This document shows positions 1-6,369 of a stretch of 7,178 bases of DNA, in pieces. Numbering within the stretch: the first letter of the stretch is position 1; every line of letters starts with the position of its first letter. The notes under the pieces were generated by a model. That model made no database searches. It saw only the letters and a program-made list of their open reading frames with translations, and was not told where the DNA came from. The translations under genes and the position numbers were made by a program. Source of the DNA: Cellvibrionales bacterium UBA3090 (GTDB lineage: Bacteria > Pseudomonadota > Gammaproteobacteria > Pseudomonadales > Porticoccaceae); contig DFBC01000045.1 in the NCBI GenBank assembly GCA_002367235.1, forward strand, positions 1-7,178, read 5' to 3'.

Positions 1-425
1 TCGGAGGTAATCACCTCCACCGCATCCTCCAACAGTTGTCCTTCAAACCCCTTCATGGCAAAAATCTGCCTCACTTCCTCTGCCTCGCCCTCCGGGAATC
101 TTTCGATTTCATCCAACTCCATTTGCCGAACTTTAACCCGGTGCTGGTTTTCTGCACGTGTACCAAGAAAATTACTCACAGCCATACTGAAACCATCGGC
201 CAGCAAATTGGCAAAACCGAGAATAATAATCACACCGGCCGACATTCCGGCACCCGCTACACCCGCTACTATGGCAAACGTTGTAATGGCGCCATCCACA
301 GCACCGTAAATAAATTCTTTGAGATAAATAGAATCCGGCCCGTCAGCCAACCGTTTAGCAATCAGGTGGGGATGATGATGAGCCTTAAAATGCTCAAGAC
401 TACTTTCTTTAGTGGGGCTTCCCAT
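1..425 (-). CDS. VIT1/CCC1-family Fe2+/Mn2+ transporter, N-terminal part (cut by window edge)
   Basis: The gene reads leftward from ATG at 425 and is still open at base 1, giving 141 complete residues of a protein that continues outside the window. The family exports or sequesters divalent metals (Fe2+, Mn2+) across a membrane in exchange for protons. After a His-rich N-terminus (HFKAHHHPH, residues 12-20) comes the family's first-helix signature around YGAVDGAITTFAIVAGVAG (40-58), with VDG at 43-45. A second helix follows (about 62-83) with the LLADGFSMAVSNFLGTRAE element (74-92). An acidic segment with E103, D105, E106, E108, E112, E114, E116 and E117, then the KGFEGQLLEDAVEVIT stretch (125-140), matches the cytoplasmic metal-binding helices between TM2 and TM3 in this family. 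AGGAG five bases upstream supports the start. The gene is divergent from trmL. Family assignment is firm; the metal transported is inferred. Confidence 0.88.
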   Translation of the reverse strand, partial: MGSPTKESSLEHFKAHHHPHLIAKRLADGPDSIYLKEFIYGAVDGAITTFAIVAGVAGAGMSAGVIIILGFANLLADGFSMAVSNFLGTRAENQHRVKVRQMELDEIERFPEGEAEEVRQIFAMKGFEGQLLEDAVEVITS

Positions 426-591
426 AACTACTCCTAACTACTTCGCCTAACCATTAAGTCCCGGGATATCTACACGGTTAATCGTCGCCATTAACATGCT
501 ACATGCAGACCAACGCTGGTCATTTGACAACTCAAGCTGCATCATACCGCAGAGAAATTTATATGTACTCATAACCAGATAACTTGTGTCT
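426..591. other. Divergent intergenic region between VIT transporter and trmL
   Basis: This 166-base spacer must hold the promoters for both divergent genes. A perfect TTGACA lies at 524-529 (plus strand), but no good -10 hexamer sits 16-18 bases downstream; AT-rich TTTATATG at 558-565 is too far away. A small inverted repeat, GACCA-ACGC-TGGTC, lies at 508-521. On the minus strand no convincing -35/-10 pair is visible, nor a recognisable Fur or MntR operator. I assign regulatory function by position only. The reading frames here look non-coding. Confidence 0.4.
431..435 (-). promoter_or_regulatory. Ribosome binding site of the VIT-family transporter
   Basis: On the minus strand the sequence reads AGGAG, then TAGTT, then ATG at 425. 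The five-base match to the anti-Shine-Dalgarno with a 5-base spacer fixes the transporter start at 425. Confidence 0.7.
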
Positions 592-1056
592 ATGCTAAAC
601 ATCGTTCTGTTTGAACCTGAAATCCCACCGAATACTGGCAATATCATCCGGCTATGCGCCAATACTGGGTTTGCACTCCATCTCATCGAACCATTAGGTT
701 TTGAGTTAGATGATAAACGTCTGCGCCGAGCGGGGCTGGATTACCGGGAATGGCAAGATACCAAGGTTCACCTCAATTGGACTGCCTTTGTAGACACTGA
801 AAAGCCAGACAGGGTATTCGCGATTAGCACCAAAGGCCAAACTCGCTATACGGACATCGCATTTAAGCCAGGTGACACGCTGGTATTTGGCCCGGAAACT
901 CGTGGCCTGACATCAGACTTCCGCCAAGCCCTTCCACCAGATCGAGTATTACGCATCCCCATGCAGGCTGAGAGCCGCAGTATTAATCTGTCCAACACGG
1001 TGGCATTAATTGTCTACGAAGCCTGGCGACAACTGGACTTCGAGGGCGCAGTCTAG
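592..1056 (+). CDS. trmL: tRNA (cytidine/uridine-2'-O-)-methyltransferase TrmL
   Basis: A 154-residue SPOUT-class (trefoil-knot) methyltransferase, close to the usual ~157. TrmL uses S-adenosylmethionine to 2'-O-methylate position 34 of the two tRNA-Leu isoacceptors with CAA and (cmnm5)UAA anticodons. All three SPOUT motifs are present: PNTGNIIRLCANTG at 13-26 (motif 1, with N14 and R20), LVFGPETRGL at 97-106 (motif 2, E102 and R104), and IPM...SRSINLSNTVALIVYEAW at 122-145 (motif 3, knot and SAM site). LRRAGLDY at 44-51 is also typical. I chose ATG at 592 because the family begins MLNIVLxEPEIPPNTGN; an in-frame GTG two codons upstream (586) is possible but adds non-conserved residues. No clear Shine-Dalgarno precedes either start. 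The gene lies 71 bases upstream of fldB on the same strand. Identification is very secure. Confidence 0.95.
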   Translation: MLNIVLFEPEIPPNTGNIIRLCANTGFALHLIEPLGFELDDKRLRRAGLDYREWQDTKVHLNWTAFVDTEKPDRVFAISTKGQTRYTDIAFKPGDTLVFGPETRGLTSDFRQALPPDRVLRIPMQAESRSINLSNTVALIVYEAWRQLDFEGAV

Positions 1057-1061
1057 CCCTC
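1042..1061 (+). repeat. Inverted repeat spanning the trmL stop codon
   Basis: GAGGGC (1042-1047) and GCCCTC (1056-1061) form a perfect six-pair GC-rich stem around an eight-base loop that contains most of the TAG stop codon (1054-1056). No T-run follows (CCACCCCAAAG), so it is not a canonical intrinsic terminator. It could act as a weak attenuator or 3'-end stabiliser, or be chance. Confidence 0.35.
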
Positions 1062-1078
1062 CCACCCCAAAGCTACCG

Positions 1079-1084
1079 TATAAT
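1079..1084 (+). promoter_or_regulatory. Candidate -10 element upstream of fldB-mnmC
   Basis: A perfect TATAAT hexamer lies 43 bases before the fldB start, in a gap that otherwise needs no such sequence. The expected -35 zone (about 1055-1062) reads AGCCCTCC and is a poor match, and there is no TG extension. If used, it would need an activator (SoxS activates fldB in Escherichia coli, but no soxbox is evident here) or would be weak. It would give a leader of about 37 bases. Confidence 0.4.
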
Positions 1085-1127
1085 CTCCAGATACTTTGAT
1101 TAATCGAGACAATTAACGCCCCAGACC

Positions 1128-1679
1128 ATGAGCAACTCACCCAACAACAAGCACGCACTTATTGGATTATTTTATGGCTCATCTACTTGCTATACAGAAA
1201 TGGTCTCGGAAAAAATCCGCATAGAATTGGGGGAGTCACTAGTCGATATCCACAACGTCGCGAACGAACCTGTCACCACCATGGAAGAATACGACTATCT
1301 AATACTGGGTATTCCCACCTGGGACTATGGGGAGCTACAAGAAGACTGGGAAAATATCTGGGACGACATCGACACACTGGATCTCACTGACAAGACCGTT
1401 GCATTATTTGGGCTGGGTGATCAGGTGGGTTATCCAGAATGGTTTTTGGATGCAATGGGTTATCTTTGGGCTAAAGCCTGTAATCAGGGTGCAAAAATGG
1501 TTGGCTACTGGCCCGTGGAGGGATTTGAGTTTAACGAATCAAAGGCTCTTACCCCCGATCAACAGCAGTTTGTCGGACTAGCCATCGACGACGAAAATCA
1601 ATTTGAACTTACCGATGAACGAATCAAGCTCTGGTGCCAACAAGTACTCAACGAGTTTGGGTTAAGCAACAGCGAATAG
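1128..1679 (+). CDS. fldB: Flavodoxin, FldB type (long-chain)
   Basis: A 183-residue acidic FMN electron carrier of the cytoplasm that donates low-potential electrons to reductive enzymes. GLFYGSSTCYTEM (13-25) is the phosphate-binding loop in the form typical of FldB (STCYTE) rather than the STGNTE of FldA. ILGIPTWDYGELQEDW (59-74) carries the W65 flavin-stacking loop, and ALFGLGDQVGYPEWFLDAMG (92-111) is the second flavin loop (D98-Q99, Y102). The later GYWPVEGFEF and FVGLAIDDENQFELTDERI segments match the long-chain insertion and C-terminal helix of FldB from memory. Relative to E. coli FldB (about 173 residues) it has roughly ten extra N-terminal residues (MSNSPNNKHALI). No good Shine-Dalgarno precedes ATG 1128, but no better start fits. 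mnmC follows after 8 bases, implying co-transcription. In E. coli fldB is SoxRS-induced; whether that holds here is unknown. Confidence 0.92.
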   Translation: MSNSPNNKHALIGLFYGSSTCYTEMVSEKIRIELGESLVDIHNVANEPVTTMEEYDYLILGIPTWDYGELQEDWENIWDDIDTLDLTDKTVALFGLGDQVGYPEWFLDAMGYLWAKACNQGAKMVGYWPVEGFEFNESKALTPDQQQFVGLAIDDENQFELTDERIKLWCQQVLNEFGLSNSE

Positions 1680-1687
1680 AGCACATC

Positions 1688-3787
1688 ATGTCAACTCAAC
1701 TGCCTGCAACTCTCCACCATGCCGACATCGGGTGGAGTACCGAGGGACACCCTGTTTCAACTACATTTGATGATGTGTATTTCAACAGTGACGGCGGCAT
1801 TGAAGAAAGCCGCTATGTATTTTTACAACAGAACGAGCTCCCCAAACGCTGGGCCAACCACTCGAGCGCTACATTTACCATTGGTGAAACGGGGTTTGGC
1901 ACTGGATTAAATTTTCTGGTTACCGCTCAAACCTGGTTAAATCATCTGGCTGCCGATTCTGACTCAGAAACCACATGCCTACATTTTGTCTCCGTAGAAA
2001 AATATCCACTTTCTAAAAACGATCTGAAGCAAGCATTGAATTTGTGGCCGGAGCTCAAAGCCCTCGCTGACGAATTAATTCAGTTATATCCACCCATTAT
2101 TTCTGGCGTCCACCGGCTAAAGCTGGCAAACAATCGTATTCTACTGACGCTTTTGTTTGGTGAAGCCAACCAGATGCTCTCGGCGCTCAAGGGCTGCGAC
2201 CACCCACTATTTCACCAGCAGGGAAATCCAGTTGTCGACGCATGGTTTCTGGATGGGTTCTCCCCTGCCAAAAACCCCAAAATGTGGTCTGACGAGCTGT
2301 TTCAGACTATTGCAGACCTAAGTGATTCTGGTACAACATTTAGCACCTTTACTTCTGCGAGCAATGTGCGCTCCGGACTAACCGCCGTTGGCTTCGAGGT
2401 TAAAAAAAACCCCGGACTCCACAACAAACGGGAAATACTCCACGGCAAGTTTGCAAACCCTGCCACCGTAGAGGTTTGTGAATCAGAATGGCTACCCGCC
2501 ACGTTTAATTCAAGCCACCAACCTCCCTGGTACCTTGCCGCCACTATTAACAAGCCAGAGGCCACCATAGTACTTGGCGGTGGCATTGCCGGCTGTTCGA
2601 CCGCGCGTGCACTTGCTGAACGCGGCATTCCCGTCACCCTCATCGAGCGCCATCCAACACTCGGCAAGGAAGGCTCGGGAAACCCGCAGGGTATTCTGTA
2701 CCCCAAGCTCTCGACAGGTGCCTCCCAGCTCGCACGATTTGGGCTAGCCGCACTGTCACATGCCAGCCGGTATCACAGTAAATTTCTGGATGACCAGCCA
2801 ACAGCCCTCAATAAATTAACAGGACAGCGCTGTGGCGTACTGGTACTGCCACAATCGGAGAAGGACAAACAACAATTTCAGAAAATTGCCGAGCTTTTCC
2901 CCGAAGAACTCGTCCAATTACTAAGAGGGGAACAATTAACTCAAGCTGCCGGAGTGCCACTCTCAAGCACCTATGGACTGTTTTTCCCCAAGCTTGGCTG
3001 GATTAACCCCCCGAAAGTCTGCCAGATGCTCGCCGAGCACCCCCTGATTACAATTCAAACGGCAGAGGTCGCCAACATCACATATGTACACGGCCACTGG
3101 CAAGCAAAAGAGAATACTGGCGACGCCATAGCCTCTGCTCCGGTAATGGTCATTGCCTGTGGGTTTGATAGCGGTCGATTCAGCCAGACCAATCACCTGC
3201 CGCTTAAGAAAATTCGCGGCCAAATAACGAGTCTGCCAGCCACCATTGAAAGTGCACGGTTACGCACTGTACTCTGCGGAGAAGGGTATATCGCGCCAGC
3301 AACAAATGGCACTCACACGCTGGGGGCGACGTATAACTTCCATGAAACCTCGACGGAAGTTAGCACCAGTGATCACCACACCAATCTGGAACAATTGGCC
3401 AATACCGACCAAGGCATGGCCGACACCTTGATTGAGACAACTGGCAACCACGCACTTAACACGCTGACGGGGCGTGCTGCCTTTCGCTGCACCACACCCG
3501 ACTACCTGCCTATCGCGGGGCCAGCCCCGAAGTTGGACGATTATCTACGCGATTATGATTTACTAAGAAAGAACGCCCGCTCTCATATTCCCATAGCCGG
3601 TTCAGTTTGGCCCGGGTTGTACCTCAACATAGGTCACGGTTCACGGGGCCTAAGCTATACTCCAATGTGTGCAGAAGTACTGGCCAGCCAAATTTGCAGT
3701 GAGGTGCCACCGCTAGAGCTGGATTTAAGACAGGCCCTACACCCAGGGCGCTTTATTATTCGCGATTTAAAACGACATAAGCGCTAA
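1688..3787 (+). CDS. mnmC: Bifunctional tRNA 5-methylaminomethyl-2-thiouridine biosynthesis protein MnmC
   Basis: A 699-residue fused enzyme (E. coli about 668) that completes mnm5(s2)U34 at the tRNA wobble position. The FAD-dependent oxidase half removes the carboxymethyl group from cmnm5(s2)U to give nm5(s2)U, and the SAM-dependent half methylates that. The N-terminal methyltransferase (about 1-265) shows GETGFGTGLNFL (66-77, SAM loop) and DAWFLDGFSPAKNPKMW (184-200). The C-terminal oxidase (about 290-699) shows the Rossmann FAD motif VLGGGIAGCSTARALAERG (295-313) with LIER (318-321), GSGNPQGILYPKLS (329-342), KIRGQIT (508-514), NIGHGSRGLSYTPMCAE (647-663) and the terminal RFIIRDLKR (688-696). 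The frame is open upstream inside fldB, but ATG 1688 matches the family N-terminus and begins 8 bases after the fldB stop; its Shine-Dalgarno is weak (TAGAG), so translation may be coupled. It ends in tandem TAA TAA. Both active halves look intact. Confidence 0.96.
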   Translation: MSTQLPATLHHADIGWSTEGHPVSTTFDDVYFNSDGGIEESRYVFLQQNELPKRWANHSSATFTIGETGFGTGLNFLVTAQTWLNHLAADSDSETTCLHFVSVEKYPLSKNDLKQALNLWPELKALADELIQLYPPIISGVHRLKLANNRILLTLLFGEANQMLSALKGCDHPLFHQQGNPVVDAWFLDGFSPAKNPKMWSDELFQTIADLSDSGTTFSTFTSASNVRSGLTAVGFEVKKNPGLHNKREILHGKFANPATVEVCESEWLPATFNSSHQPPWYLAATINKPEATIVLGGGIAGCSTARALAERGIPVTLIERHPTLGKEGSGNPQGILYPKLSTGASQLARFGLAALSHASRYHSKFLDDQPTALNKLTGQRCGVLVLPQSEKDKQQFQKIAELFPEELVQLLRGEQLTQAAGVPLSSTYGLFFPKLGWINPPKVCQMLAEHPLITIQTAEVANITYVHGHWQAKENTGDAIASAPVMVIACGFDSGRFSQTNHLPLKKIRGQITSLPATIESARLRTVLCGEGYIAPATNGTHTLGATYNFHETSTEVSTSDHHTNLEQLANTDQGMADTLIETTGNHALNTLTGRAAFRCTTPDYLPIAGPAPKLDDYLRDYDLLRKNARSHIPIAGSVWPGLYLNIGHGSRGLSYTPMCAEVLASQICSEVPPLELDLRQALHPGRFIIRDLKRHKR

Positions 3788-3806
3788 TAATCACAAGAGC
3801 AAAGAA

Positions 3807-4436
3807 CTAGCTCGCCTTTTTTTCACCTCGCTTTGACAACATTTCAACCGAGCCGGAACCACAGCCAATAATGGTTCGCATTGCTTCTTCGACCGACACA
3901 TTAGGCATTAACTCCACACACTCACCAGGCAAGTGATAGATCACCCCCGAGGTGGGAATTGGTGCAGTGGGAACAAACACGGTGAAGCTGCCATCAGGGT
4001 GACGACTGGTCACAATAGCCGTAACGGTCACGGAACAATCCATCCCAAAAATGCGCGCCAGCGCTGGCTCACCATTTAATAAGTTAGTATCACCGCTACC
4101 ACCGAGAAACTGAGACACAACCTCGCGAATGGTTCGGTAACCCGGCGCCAATTTCACCAGCCAATTATCAACCTTTGCATGAAGCCAACCACCAAGCTGA
4201 GTTCTGATCAGCAAGCCAATAAAAAAGCAGAGCCAGAGAATCGCCACGAACACCAGCAACATGGCCAGCAACTCATTGATCGCAGCCTGCTCTGATAGCA
4301 CATCGGTCAATGGCCGAATCAGATCCGCGACCAAACCAAACATCCACAGGAAAATGAGTGCCAGCAACGCAATAGGCAGCACGACCGTTAAACCGCCGAG
4401 AATGGTTAAGATAAAAAATGAGCGCAGTCGATCCAT
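3807..4436 (-). CDS. DUF502 family two-helix inner-membrane protein
   Basis: A 209-residue protein of the DUF502 family, whose biochemical role is not known to me. Two hydrophobic helices are visible: about 7-35 (FFILTILGGLTVVLPIALLA onward) and about 56-78 (LLAMLLVFVAILWLCFFIGLL). A soluble domain follows with the family's hallmark blocks: KLAPGYRTIREVVSQFL (95-111), PDGSFTVFVPTAPIPTSGVIY (148-168) and LPGECVELMPNVSVEEAMRTI (169-189), then GCGSG (191-195). The tail is basic (KRGEKK, 202-207). I chose ATG 4436 over an in-frame start at 4469 because AGGAGG lies 7 bases upstream and the family begins just before the first helix. It converges on mnmC (19 bases between stops) and is separated from the upstream antiporter by 193 bases containing a likely terminator, so it is probably its own unit. 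The family call is strong; function is open. Confidence 0.9.
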   Translation of the reverse strand: MDRLRSFFILTILGGLTVVLPIALLALIFLWMFGLVADLIRPLTDVLSEQAAINELLAMLLVFVAILWLCFFIGLLIRTQLGGWLHAKVDNWLVKLAPGYRTIREVVSQFLGGSGDTNLLNGEPALARIFGMDCSVTVTAIVTSRHPDGSFTVFVPTAPIPTSGVIYHLPGECVELMPNVSVEEAMRTIIGCGSGSVEMLSKRGEKKAS

Positions 4437-4443
4437 GATAGAA

Positions 4444-4449
4444 CCTCCT
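4444..4449 (-). promoter_or_regulatory. Strong Shine-Dalgarno of the DUF502 gene
   Basis: The minus strand reads TTAGGAGGTTCTATC then ATG. AGGAGG with a 7-base spacer is a near-consensus site and decides the start at 4436 rather than the longer in-frame option at 4469. It is the strongest ribosome site in the window. Confidence 0.85.
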
Positions 4450-4468
4450 AATATCGATGGCCAAGACA

Positions 4469-4474
4469 ATCATA
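4469..4474 (-). promoter_or_regulatory. Possible -10 element for the DUF502 gene
   Basis: TATGAT on the minus strand matches the -10 consensus at five of six bases and would give a leader of about 25 bases. The -35 zone 16-18 bases upstream (around AGCGCC) is poor, so this is a weak candidate resting mainly on position. Confidence 0.25.
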
Positions 4475-4571
4475 AAATGGCATGAAAACATGGCGCTGGT
4501 GACGACTCGAAAAAACCACAATCCAACCATACGACGTCATAATGATAACTGGTATGCGAAAACTTGGTGAT

Positions 4572-4601
4572 ATAAAAAATAGTCCGGACCAATCACCAGA
4601 C
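4572..4601 (-). terminator. Probable intrinsic terminator after the antiporter gene
   Basis: Read on the minus strand, GTCTGG (4601-4596) pairs with CCGGAC (4587-4582; one G-U pair) around an 8-base loop, followed directly by TATTTTTTATA with six consecutive T (4579-4574). The hairpin begins 28 bases after the antiporter stop codon. The six-pair stem is modest, but stem plus T-run in the right place supports termination before DUF502. Confidence 0.55.
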
Positions 4602-4629
4602 AGGAATGATTGACATCGGTTGCCCAGAT

Positions 4630-6324
4630 CTAGTTATTTTTAACTCTGGGCTTGGCGGCATCATCTATTTTGGCATAATAGGTTCTACGAAAATCTGTCA
4701 ATATGTCTTCTCGCTTGAGATTATCAAAACCTATTTTTTCCAACGCCATCCGCGCCAACTCCATGCTTGTTTCAACATTTTCTGATACAACACCAGACGC
4801 CCCTAACTTTCGTAATTCCTGGCACTTACTCATACTATGCCCACGCGCATAAATATGAGTGTTGGGGTATATATTGTTTAATGTTGAAATCAGCCGTTCT
4901 GTCGCATCCGAATCATTAAGCGTCACAATAATAACCGTGGCGCCACTGGCTCCACTAGCTTTCAATACCTTCGGATTACACACATCACCATAAAAAACCT
5001 GATGGCCATTTTTTCGCTCTTTTTCCACAACTGAAGCATCGAAATCAAATGCTATAAAAGGTATTTTTGCCTTGGTAAAAATCTCACCAATTCTATGCCC
5101 GACTCGACCAAAACCAGCTAGAACTATTGGCATCTCAGGTATTTCAACATCGTCGTGAGGTTTCGCCTCTTTTTCTCTAGTCAGGCGACGTGCGATATTC
5201 GCCAGCAAAGGTGTCACAAGCATACTAAGCAACACAACGAGTAGCAGATGCTGAAATAACTTTTCGGTAAAAAGATCGGCCTGAAAGGCTAGCGAGAACA
5301 GTACCAATGCAAACTCACCGCTTTGAGCAAGCACCAATGCAACCGCAAGGCTAGTTTTTGTCTTGATACCAAACAAGCGGGCTAACGGGAAAAGCACCAG
5401 AGCTTTCGTTATCACTAACGCGCCCACCAGCCCAAATGAAAAAAGCGGGTTCTCAAGCAACAGACTTAAGTTGAATGACATCCCAATCGACATAAAAAAC
5501 AGGCCAAGCAATAACCCTCGAAAAGGCTGGATTTCAGCAATCACCTGATGTCGATAAGCGGAATCTGATATAAGAAGCCCTGCAAGAAATGCCCCCATCG
5601 CCATAGAAAGCCCAATATGCTCTGTAGCCAACGCGGTGCCAAGCACAATAAGAACGGCAGAAGCTGTAAACACTTCAGAATTACCTAAAAGAGCCACGCG
5701 ATGTAATACCGGATGCAACAAATAGCGGCCAACCACTACGATGAACCCAAGAATCAATATAGATTCAGCCAAAGCAAAGCCAATATCTTTTCCAACACTG
5801 AGATCTGACAGGGCCAACAAAGGCACTAAAGCCAACAGAGGCACAACAGCAAGATCCTGCAGTAACAACACAGAAAAAGCAGTGCGCCCATAAGTAGATG
5901 TAAGCAATTTTTGTTCAGTAAGAAGTTGTAGTACGAACGCCGTGGAAGAAAGTGCTAGCCCAGGACCAATTAAAGTAGCGGCACGCAAGGGAATATTAAA
6001 TAAATAATGGCCAAGAAATCCTAACAATATTCCCGTCAATAAAACTTGAAGTGTTCCCAGGCCAAAAACTAATCGCCGCATCAACCAGAGGCGAGAGGGT
6101 TTGAGCTCAATACCAATAACAAATAAAAGAAGCACGACCCCAATTTCTGCAAGGTATCCAATTTCACTGACATTATCGATCAAACCAAATCCAGACGGAC
6201 CGACAATAACCCCAGATACGAGAAAGCCAGGAACAGCCCCCAACCTGATCATTTGAAAAATGGGGACAGCGATGACTGCCGCTATCAATAAAATAACAAT
6301 ATCTGAAAGATAATATGAAATCAT
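4630..6324 (-). CDS. KefB/KefC-like CPA2 cation:proton antiporter with RCK (TrkA-N) domain
   Basis: A 564-residue inner-membrane protein, likely exchanging K+ (or Na+) for H+. Residues 1-380 are a multi-helix Na+/H+-exchanger domain (about 12-13 helices) containing GAVPGFLVSGVIVGPSGFG (29-47), LLLFVIGIELKPSRLW (65-80) and LLLQDLAVVPLLAL (153-166) with the Q156-D157 ion-site pair. After a basic/acidic linker (about 378-397) comes a Rossmann RCK domain, VLAGFGRVGHRIG (401-413), binding nucleotide and possibly glutathione, through about residue 530. It is somewhat shorter than E. coli KefB/KefC (about 600-620). ATG 6324 is fixed by an in-frame TAA two codons upstream and by the first helix starting at once; there is no visible Shine-Dalgarno. 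The loop at 259-268 (HQVIAEIQPF) differs from that of KefC. No KefF/KefG-type quinone reductase gene is adjacent. By eye the gene is more AT-rich than mnmC. The family is secure; glutathione gating is not. Confidence 0.92.
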   Translation of the reverse strand: MISYYLSDIVILLIAAVIAVPIFQMIRLGAVPGFLVSGVIVGPSGFGLIDNVSEIGYLAEIGVVLLLFVIGIELKPSRLWLMRRLVFGLGTLQVLLTGILLGFLGHYLFNIPLRAATLIGPGLALSSTAFVLQLLTEQKLLTSTYGRTAFSVLLLQDLAVVPLLALVPLLALSDLSVGKDIGFALAESILILGFIVVVGRYLLHPVLHRVALLGNSEVFTASAVLIVLGTALATEHIGLSMAMGAFLAGLLISDSAYRHQVIAEIQPFRGLLLGLFFMSIGMSFNLSLLLENPLFSFGLVGALVITKALVLFPLARLFGIKTKTSLAVALVLAQSGEFALVLFSLAFQADLFTEKLFQHLLLVVLLSMLVTPLLANIARRLTREKEAKPHDDVEIPEMPIVLAGFGRVGHRIGEIFTKAKIPFIAFDFDASVVEKERKNGHQVFYGDVCNPKVLKASGASGATVIIVTLNDSDATERLISTLNNIYPNTHIYARGHSMSKCQELRKLGASGVVSENVETSMELARMALEKIGFDNLKREDILTDFRRTYYAKIDDAAKPRVKNN

Positions 6325-6369
6325 AGGTTATAAGACATCTGATGAAGATTAGGGATCATTGAAAACCGG

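Noticed and set aside
36..437. A 133-codon plus-strand frame (and an overlapping 84-codon one) at the left edge
   Set aside because: It is antisense to the VIT-family gene, whose minus-strand translation carries clear family motifs and a Shine-Dalgarno; the plus-strand product has no recognisable features.
524..529. TTGACA as the trmL promoter -35
   Set aside because: The hexamer is perfect, but no acceptable -10 lies 16-18 bases downstream, so I did not call a promoter.
447..686. A 79-codon minus-strand frame overlapping the trmL start
   Set aside because: It is a shadow of trmL and the divergent spacer, with no family resemblance and no ribosome site.
1634..1687. Upstream extension of mnmC into fldB
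   Set aside because: The frame is open, but the extra residues fall within fldB coding sequence and precede the normal MnmC N-terminus; ATG 1688 directly after the fldB stop fits better.
2302..2706. A 134-codon minus-strand frame inside mnmC
   Set aside because: It lies wholly antisense to the well-conserved MnmC linker and FAD motif, and its translation is low-complexity and unrecognisable.
4273..4530. An 85-codon minus-strand frame overlapping the start of DUF502
   Set aside because: It shares most of its length with DUF502 in another frame, while DUF502 has the strong Shine-Dalgarno and family motifs.
4536..4556. Possible Fur box (TCATAATGATAACTGG region)
   Set aside because: It resembles part of the Fur consensus repeat but lacks the inverted symmetry and lies inside a gap with no iron-related gene downstream.
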